Positions 57,801-64,000 of a DNA stretch of 64,000 bases are shown here, piece by piece. Position numbers and translations under genes: made by a program. Position 1 is the first letter of the stretch. Each line of letters opens with the position of its first letter. The notes under the pieces were generated by a model that was not told where the DNA came from, made no database searches, and saw nothing but the letters and a program-made list of their open reading frames with translations. This DNA is from Undaria pinnatifida (taxonomy: Eukaryota > Sar > Phaeophyceae > Laminariales > Alariaceae). The stretch lies in the NCBI GenBank assembly GCA_012845835.1, contig JABAKD010000010.1, positions 1,917,501 to 1,981,500 of the forward strand, given 5' to 3'.

Positions 57801-58415
57801 TATAAATAATAGAAGGCCATGGACAAAGGGACAGGGGTCGCGAATCGCGAGATATGTGGGTGCTACACCAGTATAATGCCAGGTACAGCAGTACCTGTAT
57901 AGAAAACAAAAAGTGCCGGTTATCATATGATATTAGACCTACTATTATGATTTTTTTTCCAAGATTATTTCTGGCGATTATTTTTGTAGTTTTGAGGCTC
58001 CAAAAATGCCTGCATCAGAGAAAAGGGGCGTCCATTACGATATCGCTTTTGGTTTTTGGAAAGTGGTTTTCTTTTGAATTGGTAGGTCTTGTTTTGCCGT
58101 TTGCCTATATTTTTGAAATCTGGCGCGTACACTGTCGCCGGCGACGTTAGGTCACCACCGCCTCTGCTGCTGTCTCTGCTGCTGTGCGGCTGCTGTGCTG
58201 CTGGTGTGGTGTGCCTGTGGTGGTTTCGATGGTGGTGGTGCTGCTGCTGTCGCGTTTGTGTGAGGACAAAGCTCTGTCTCGCACACAACAAGCGCGGTAT
58301 GCTGTCGTAGGTGTGTTTGTGATTCTTGTGGGTGATGGTGACGTGTACAGCAGACAGGTATCATACCAGGTACAGTATAGGCAGTGGTGACATGTGATAC
58401 TTGGTACGAGGTGCC
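57801..58415. other. No gene seen
   Basis: TACCAGGTA lies at 58364-58372. CTGCTG-rich stretch at 58160-58250. Confidence 0.4.
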
Positions 58416-58725
58416 TGCCGGTCGCCCCGGTGGCGTATCAGGTTATCCTCGAGCCTGATATAGGTCAGTTTCGTGAGTTCGAGCCCCGCCGAGTGCATAC
58501 TCGTATAAATTCGTTGGGACTTTTCTTGTGGACAAATTGACTTTCGGAAAGCGCGAGAGCGTGAGTTAGCAACCCTCGATGAACAATCGACGAGCAGTGG
58601 GATTGCTGAACCCTATGCGCGATAAAAATTGAAGGCAAGAACCGGGGGGAAGAAGGGACGACACCTGTGACCGCGGCTTGTTGTCCAGAAGCTGGAAAGT
58701 AAAAGTGTGCAAAAAAAAAAAAAAA
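58416..58725 (+). mobile_element. tRNA-derived SINE S1, full length
   Basis: Reference copy. The head GGTCGCCCCGGTGGCGTATC gives an A-box-like region and GTTCGAGCCCC (58477-58487) a B-box, so it should be transcribed by RNA polymerase III. The body runs through GCGAGAGCGTGAGTTAGC, TGGGATTGCTGAACCCTATG and ACACCTGTGACC. A 15-A tail ends at 58725. It has no coding capacity and would depend on a LINE. Confidence 0.82.
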
Positions 58726-58906
58726 GTGTATGGTGATGTATCTATTATAATAATAGTGTGGTGTACGTACGAGGTACGTTGTGGGCTGCTGTGATGGTCG
58801 GTTTCATGTTGCGGGCCGCGCTTTTCTAACATCCAAAAAACACTTGAGGGCACGACACGTGACTTGAAATTCAAGACTGGGAGCGCTGGGCCTGCCCTAT
58901 CGTATC

Positions 58907-59031
58907 CACGAAGCCTATGCGCGATAAAAATTGAAGGCAAGAACCGGGGAGGAGAAGGGACGACACCTGTGACCACGGCTTGTCCAGAAGCTGGGAAGTA
59001 AAAGTGTGCAAAAAAAAAAAAAAAAAAAAAA
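58907..59031 (+). mobile_element. SINE S1, 5'-truncated
   Basis: Only the last 100 bp plus a 22-A run (59010-59031). Its tail abuts the next copy directly. Confidence 0.8.
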
Positions 59032-59286
59032 GTCAGTTTCGTGAGTTCGAGCCCCGCCGAGTGCATACTCGTATAAATTCGTTGGGACTTTTTCTTGTGC
59101 TCAAATTGATTTGCGGAAAGCGCGAGAGCGTGAGTTAAGCAACATTCGATGAAAAATCGACGAGCAGCGGGATTGCTGAACCCTATGCGCGACAAAAAAT
59201 GAAGGAAAGAACCGGGGGAAAGATGGGACGACACCCGTGACCACAGCTCATCCAGAAGCTGGAGCGTAGAAGTATGCAAAAAAAAA
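59032..59286 (+). mobile_element. SINE S1, headless, joined to previous tail
   Basis: Begins GTCAGTTTCGTGAGTTCGAG right after the A run, so the A-box part is missing but the B-box remains. A short A tail lies at 59278-59286. Confidence 0.78.
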
Positions 59287-59640
59287 GAAACAAAGAAGTA
59301 CCCAAAAGTAAAAAAATCCCAGTTTTGAGGTTGGAAGAGTGTTATTTCTGGGCTCAGAAATCACCAAATCCGCTGATTTCTGGCCTCGACTAGTTCTGAA
59401 CCCAGAAATAACGATGATTTCTGGTCCCAAAGTGGATGGTTTTTATTTTTGGCGTCCGGGATCCTTGTTAAAGAGAGAAAGAATCGCTTTAAATATTTCC
59501 CATAATAGTTGGTCTTGGGCTATGATATCGGTAAAACAGCACCGGTTATGAAACCGATATGGTAAAAAAGCACCAATTTTGATACCGGTCGGTACTGCCG
59601 ATGTTGAATTTAACGTTTCACTTTTAATCGTTGCATGAAG
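59287..59640. repeat. Short diverged repeats of TTCTGGSCYCAGAAAT
   Basis: TTTCTGGGCTCAGAAATCA, TTTCTGGCCTCGACTAG and TTTCTGGTCCCAAAG recur at 59345-59440 in both senses, forming small hairpins. No gene. Confidence 0.45.
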
Positions 59641-59940
59641 CGCCGGTCGCCCCGGTGGTCTGTACGTAGTGGTTACCCTCGAATACTATTAATATATGTC
59701 GTTGGTCCTTGAGTGGTTCGATTCCTACCGTGGTGAGATTTGACTTTATTTGCAAAGTAGCAACAAAAAGGATCAACAACTAACTGCTGAGAGCGCCTAG
59801 CAGCGTGGGGAGGTACAATTCGACGCGAGTCGCCGAGGGAAGAAAACGCTGGATTCTTCTCGCGATAAAAATGAAGGCACACACCATAGTGGGGAGGGGG
59901 GAGGAGGGCCCGCTATGTGACCCCGGATCTGAGCTACAAG
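59641..59940 (+). mobile_element. tRNA-derived SINE S2, full length
   Basis: The head GGTCGCCCCGGTGGTCTGTA and the B-box GTGGTTCGATTCCTAC make the tRNA origin clear. The body is shared with 44675-44945. Confidence 0.75.
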
Positions 59941-61059
59941 TGTGTGTGTGTGTGTGTGTTCTTCACATTAAACCGTTCTTCTACTCGTCGACATCCAGCA
60001 CACCCAGTGTCCGTACTGATTCTTCACCCTAGAAAGATCAGCTCTGTGGTCACAAGCCACGACACAGAGATAATGCATCGTAATGCATTCGACAACGCAA
60101 TGTCATGCCCTAGTACTGGGTACGACAGGCACAACATACATACGTCAGCAACAGAAATACATTGGAAGAGAGAAATACGAAATAAACAAAAACAAAAACA
60201 AAAACAAAAACAAAAAACAAAAAACAAAATAAGAAAACAAATAAAAACAAAGATAAAAATAAAACAAAAAATGAAACAAACAAAATGAAGGGGAAATCGA
60301 AGAAACAACCCAACCGCAAAGGAGAGCCAAAGCTCGGAAAAGAAACATAATAAAATGAAATAAAATAAAGTAAAGTAAAACCAAAATAAGATAATCCGAA
60401 CACGAGCCAAAAACCTGGACACGCAAGGAGGGAACAAAGGGGAAAAAAATACCCCAGAGAAAGACGAAAAGTGCTATGTACCTACTAGTCGGCCTGGTAC
60501 CTTGCTACCCTGTCTGCCATCTCCTTCCTGCCTTCGTCCACCGCGGTCTCCCTTCTATTCCTCCTGTTGCCCCCCCTGCCCCCATTCCCTTGGACGGCTT
60601 TCCTTCTACTCCTCCTGTTTCCCCCCCTCCCCCCTTTGTGTTTTTCTCATTAAACCAAAATACCTTGTAAAAGAGAGAAACAACGAAAGAAACCAAGACA
60701 AAATAAATAAATAAATAAATAAAAAGGGGAGCCAAAGCACGGGAGATAGAAACATACCCCGAGCATGAGCCAAAATGGACATGCAAGGGGGAAAGAAAGG
60801 GAAAGAGAAAAAATACCCCGGAAAAAAGAAACAAGTAGAAGAAGGAAGACTGGGAGGGCCAAATAAAACAGGCTCGTCACCTACCCACCATGCAAGACTC
60901 CCTAAGGATAAGAAGGGGAAAGAAAAAAAATAAAATAAAATAAAATAAATAAATTCACGGAAAAATCAAAGTACCAAGACATCACATTCCGGTACTGGGA
61001 GCTAGCGCGAGAGTAATGCAAGACTAATAAATGGAACGGAATACTAAAATTTACGAGTA
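59941..61059. repeat. (TG)n, S4, and A-rich tandem DNA
   Basis: (TG)n lies at 59940-59958 and S4 at 59963-60035. AAAAAC runs lie at 60183-60270. A duplicated block starting GGAGAGCCAAAGCWCGG lies at about 60316-60470 and 60724-60832. TTCCTTCTACTCCTCCTGTT units lie at 60550-60640. (AAAT)n lies at 60702-60722. Confidence 0.55.
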
Positions 61060-61379
61060 TTTTTTTTTTTTTTTTTTTTTTTTTTTAGCACACTTTCACT
61101 TTCCAGCTTCTGGACAAGCCGTGGTCACAGGTGTCATCCCTTCTCCTCCCCGGTTCTTGCCTTCAACTTTTATCGCGCATAGGGTTCAGCAATCCCACTG
61201 CTCGTCGATTGTGCATCGAATGTTGCTAACTCACGCTCTCGCGCTTTCCGCAAGTCAATTTGTCCACAAGAAAAAGTCCCAACGAATTTATACGAGTATG
61301 CACTCGGCGGGGCTCGAACTCACGAAACTGACCTATACCAGGCTCGAGGATAACCTGATACGCCATCGGGGCGACCGGT
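61060..61379 (-). mobile_element. tRNA-derived SINE S1, full length
   Basis: T run 61060-61086 (A tail on the minus strand) to the head CCGGTCGCCCCGATGGCGTA at 61379, with a B-box near 61310. Confidence 0.82.
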
Positions 61380-62049
61380 TAGTATATATATACATGAAGC
61401 AGTTGGCAGTTGGTAGTGCCTCTGCCTACAACCAACTCACTCTTCGGTTGTTATCATAGCTGCTGTTGCTGCTGCTGTTCACGTAGAAAATAACTTTCCA
61501 ATTCTCATATTGCAACAACAGCAGCAGCGGCGGCGGTAGCGGCAACAGCAGCAGCGGCGGCGGCAGCGGCAACAGCAGCACCTGCAGTAGAAATATCTTG
61601 GAAAGAAACAACAGCAGGACGCACGTATTCGTACGCTGATGATACGACAGCAATACGTAAGCAACGACTCCTTCTCATTTTTTTCTTTTTTTTTATCCTC
61701 GGGCAGTGGGGAAAAACAAAACCCCCCTCCAGAAAAGCTCACCACACTTCCACGTATTTTCATCGTACATGTCGTGTGTCGATTTAACCCCAATATTAAT
61801 ATTGCATTCGCACTCCAGCGCTAGCTGGCATGTCCTTGTACGTACCAGGACAAGGGGAACACGTGAGCACAACGGCGCCAATCGCCCATGGCATATCATA
61901 CGAAGAACCAACCGCGCATTTCCTAACCCTCTGAGAAAGGCCACGGTTCTTGCCCTACGCTTGACTGGCACCATCTGTCATAGCAGGCACCAAGGTGCGG
62001 ATTTTCATATTTCATGCGTGCGGCAACCTACTCGCCAGCCAGTGTAGCC
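61380..62049. repeat. CAG/CGG triplet tracts, no gene
   Basis: Imperfect CAGCAGCGGCGGCGG tracts lie at 61515-61585. Otherwise nothing is recognised. Confidence 0.5.
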
Positions 62050-62347
62050 AGTGGCCCCAGTGGCGTATCAGGTTATCCTCGAGCCTGGTATAGGTCAGTT
62101 TCGTGAGTTCGAATCCCCCCAAGTGCACACTCGTATAAATTCGTGGGGGCTTTTTCTTGAGAAATTGACTTGCGGAAAGCGCGAGAGCGTGAGTTAGCAA
62201 CACTCCATGAAAAATCGACGAGCTGTGGGATTGCTGAACCCTATGCGCGATAAGAATTGAAGGCAAGAACCGGGGGGAAGAAGCGACGACACCTGTGACC
62301 GCGGCTTGTCCCGAAGCTGGAAAGTAGATGTGTGTCGAAAAAAAAAA
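62050..62347 (+). mobile_element. tRNA-derived SINE S1
   Basis: Head GGCCCCAGTGGCGTATCAGG, B-box GAGTTCGAATCCCC, tail 62338-62347. Confidence 0.8.
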
Positions 62348-62520
62348 TGTGATACAATAGTCTTAAGCGTTGAGCGCAGGCGGTGGTGGTACTTAAGGAG
62401 TGCCCCCAATCCCTCTCGCTTTGCGAACCATTATTAGACTATGAAAAAACTATGAATATGATACCAGTATACCATTAGCCGTCGACGCATCGTCAACAAA
62501 CTGAGGGGTTTTATATCAGG

Positions 62521-62841
62521 CCACGTGCCCCGGTGGCGTATCAAGTTATCCTCGAGCCTGGTATATAGGTCAGTTTCGTGAGTTCGAACCCCCCCGAGTG
62601 CATACTCGTATAAGCATACTCGTGTAAATTAGTGGGGACTCTTTTTTGTGCATAAATTGACTTGCGGAAAACGCGAGAGCGTGAGTAAGCAACATTCGAT
62701 GAAAAATCGACGAGCAGTGGGATTGCTGAACCCTATGCGCGATAAAAATTGAAGGCAAGGACCTGGGGGGAGAAGGGCGACACCTGTGACCACGGCTCGT
62801 CCAGAAGCGGGAAAGTAAAAGTGTGAAGGAAAAAAAAAAAA
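62521..62841 (+). mobile_element. tRNA-derived SINE S1
   Basis: Head GTGCCCCGGTGGCGTATCAA, B-box GAGTTCGAACCCCC, tail 62830-62841. Two TACCAGGTA motifs follow the tail at 62852 and 62864, and a third lies at 62896. Confidence 0.8.
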
Positions 62842-63715
62842 TCACGCCACGTACCAGGTATATTACCAGGTATCATATTTTGTAATTCATGGGTGTACCA
62901 GGTACAAGGCAAAGCGACTACGTACATACAGTACAGCAGTATTAAAAATTAATAATGCGATCCACCAAGGAATTGTTGTTCTCACGCAGAATCGCATAAT
63001 CAAAATCCGTGGTCACAGGACAGGCTTCAGGAGCGCAGCAGCACGAGTACCGCCATGCTGCCTGCGTGGTTGTGGTACAGACCAATGGTCAGACCCTGGC
63101 CTTGCAGTTCGGACACAACCCCTACTGGTACCCCAGCTGGCCGCGTTGCTTCGTGTGACCGGGCCTATAATCGGGGTATAATAATCAAAATTAAAAAGTA
63201 CAACCGACATCACCTTTCGTGATTTTTTTCCCTCGCCAGAAACAAAAAACAGCCTAAAAACATACCGGAACTACACACAACCTTATTAGGCGTCTCACCC
63301 AAATACATGGTCACGTGTTTGGCATTCAATCACAGCAGCATCATAGCAGAGTACTTCGTAGAATCAAGGGCATATCGTACTTGTATCAACAATTTCAAAC
63401 ACGTCATTTATGACTTCGACCAGTCGAGTGGTCGGTGCTCTTCGCAAGCTGCGAGATACCGGTACACATAGGAGTGCTGCACAAAACGCAGCTTGCAAAG
63501 ATGAGTATCGACCCTAATTTCGTTCAGCTCACAGCTGACGTCGTGACATTTTTTTTTTTTTTTTTCAAATCACATGGTTCGAATAAAAGTGCGTGAGCTA
63601 AAAGACGTTTACAGACCCAGAGGGTGATAAAACTGCAATATACGATGAAGGGACTCCCTTAATATTAATAAAAATCCCATATTCTGCGAGGTCTACAGAG
63701 AAGCGATGCTCGAAT
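62842..63715. other. Motif cluster and family-T end
   Basis: Three TACCAGGTA copies lie at 62852-62904. A family-T right end (GCAGCTTGCAAAGATGAG ... CTCACAGCTGACG) plus a T run lies at 63488-63565. No gene before 63716. Confidence 0.5.
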
Positions 63716-64000
63716 ATGAACTGGGCGTGCTTCCAGCGGTACAAGATGGAAATCTATGATCGCCCGGGTGTGCGTTTACGGTTGAAGGTGTGGTTGCTGA
63801 ACGCTCAGGTGGTCGAGACACCGCTTTACGGTTGCATGACGTGGAGCCCGAACAAGCCTGACTATGACAGGCTACGACGGGTTCACCACTCCATGCTCCT
63901 CCGATGCCTCGGATGGCGGAAACGGAAGCGCGACGACCACACCCTACCGTACGCCGACGCGCTTGCCAAGAGAGCTTCCGAGAGCATAGAGGCGATAGTG
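63716..64000 (+). mobile_element. LINE reverse-transcriptase fragment (C-terminal side), runs off window
   Basis: Open frame of 95 codons to the window edge. It contains MEIYDRPGVRLRLKV, VVETPLYGCMTW, RLRRVHHSMLLRCLGW and LPYADALAK, the pattern found after the RT palm in non-LTR retrotransposon ORF2 proteins. No RT catalytic motif is visible upstream of 63716, so the copy looks 5'-truncated. It could belong to the LINE that mobilises the SINEs here, but nothing in the window shows that. Confidence 0.8.

Overview
This window is nuclear DNA of a repeat-rich eukaryote. It is most probably a brown alga or a related stramenopile. That placement is an inference from three things: one very large intron-rich gene, splice donors that are mostly GTG rather than GTA, and a dense load of short dispersed elements. 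There are no operons, ribosome binding sites or bacterial genes.

The only protein gene I can defend lies on the minus strand. It is a TMEM131-family gene whose exons run from 44042 down to the stop at 16367. I traced 16 exons. Every junction keeps the reading frame, and most exons align in order with TMEM131 motifs that I recall (PapD-like/ASH-like beta modules, one membrane segment near residue 540 of the last exon, a long cytosolic tail). The exons shown encode about 2,855 residues, well above the roughly 1,880 of human TMEM131. The first exon or exons, with start codon and signal peptide, were not found. One intron (24112-34297, 10.2 kb) is filled with transposon debris, and the first visible intron seems to use a GC donor.

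Layout. 1-2230: nothing recognised. 2252-2790: a degenerate three-unit repeat. 2891-11050: two 360-bp direct repeats that look like LTRs (TG...CA ends) enclosing 7.4 kb without a recognisable gene. Inside this lies a duplicated structure: a 0.5-kb near-perfect palindrome (6844-7866) and a B-A-B-A tandem duplication. 11580-11945: a decayed six-unit repeat. 11946-16366: no gene seen. 16367-44042: the TMEM131-type gene. 44043-63480: a repeat sea of at least three tRNA-derived SINE families, TIR/MITE-like elements, a fold-back element (52606-53402) and microsatellites. 63716-64000: the start of a LINE reverse-transcriptase fragment that runs off the window.

The most unusual signal is a 9-bp palindrome, TACCWGGTA. 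I counted 21 exact copies where about 0.5 is expected by chance. Sixteen of them lie between 44.7 and 62.9 kb, and several sit just outside the end of one terminal-inverted-repeat module.
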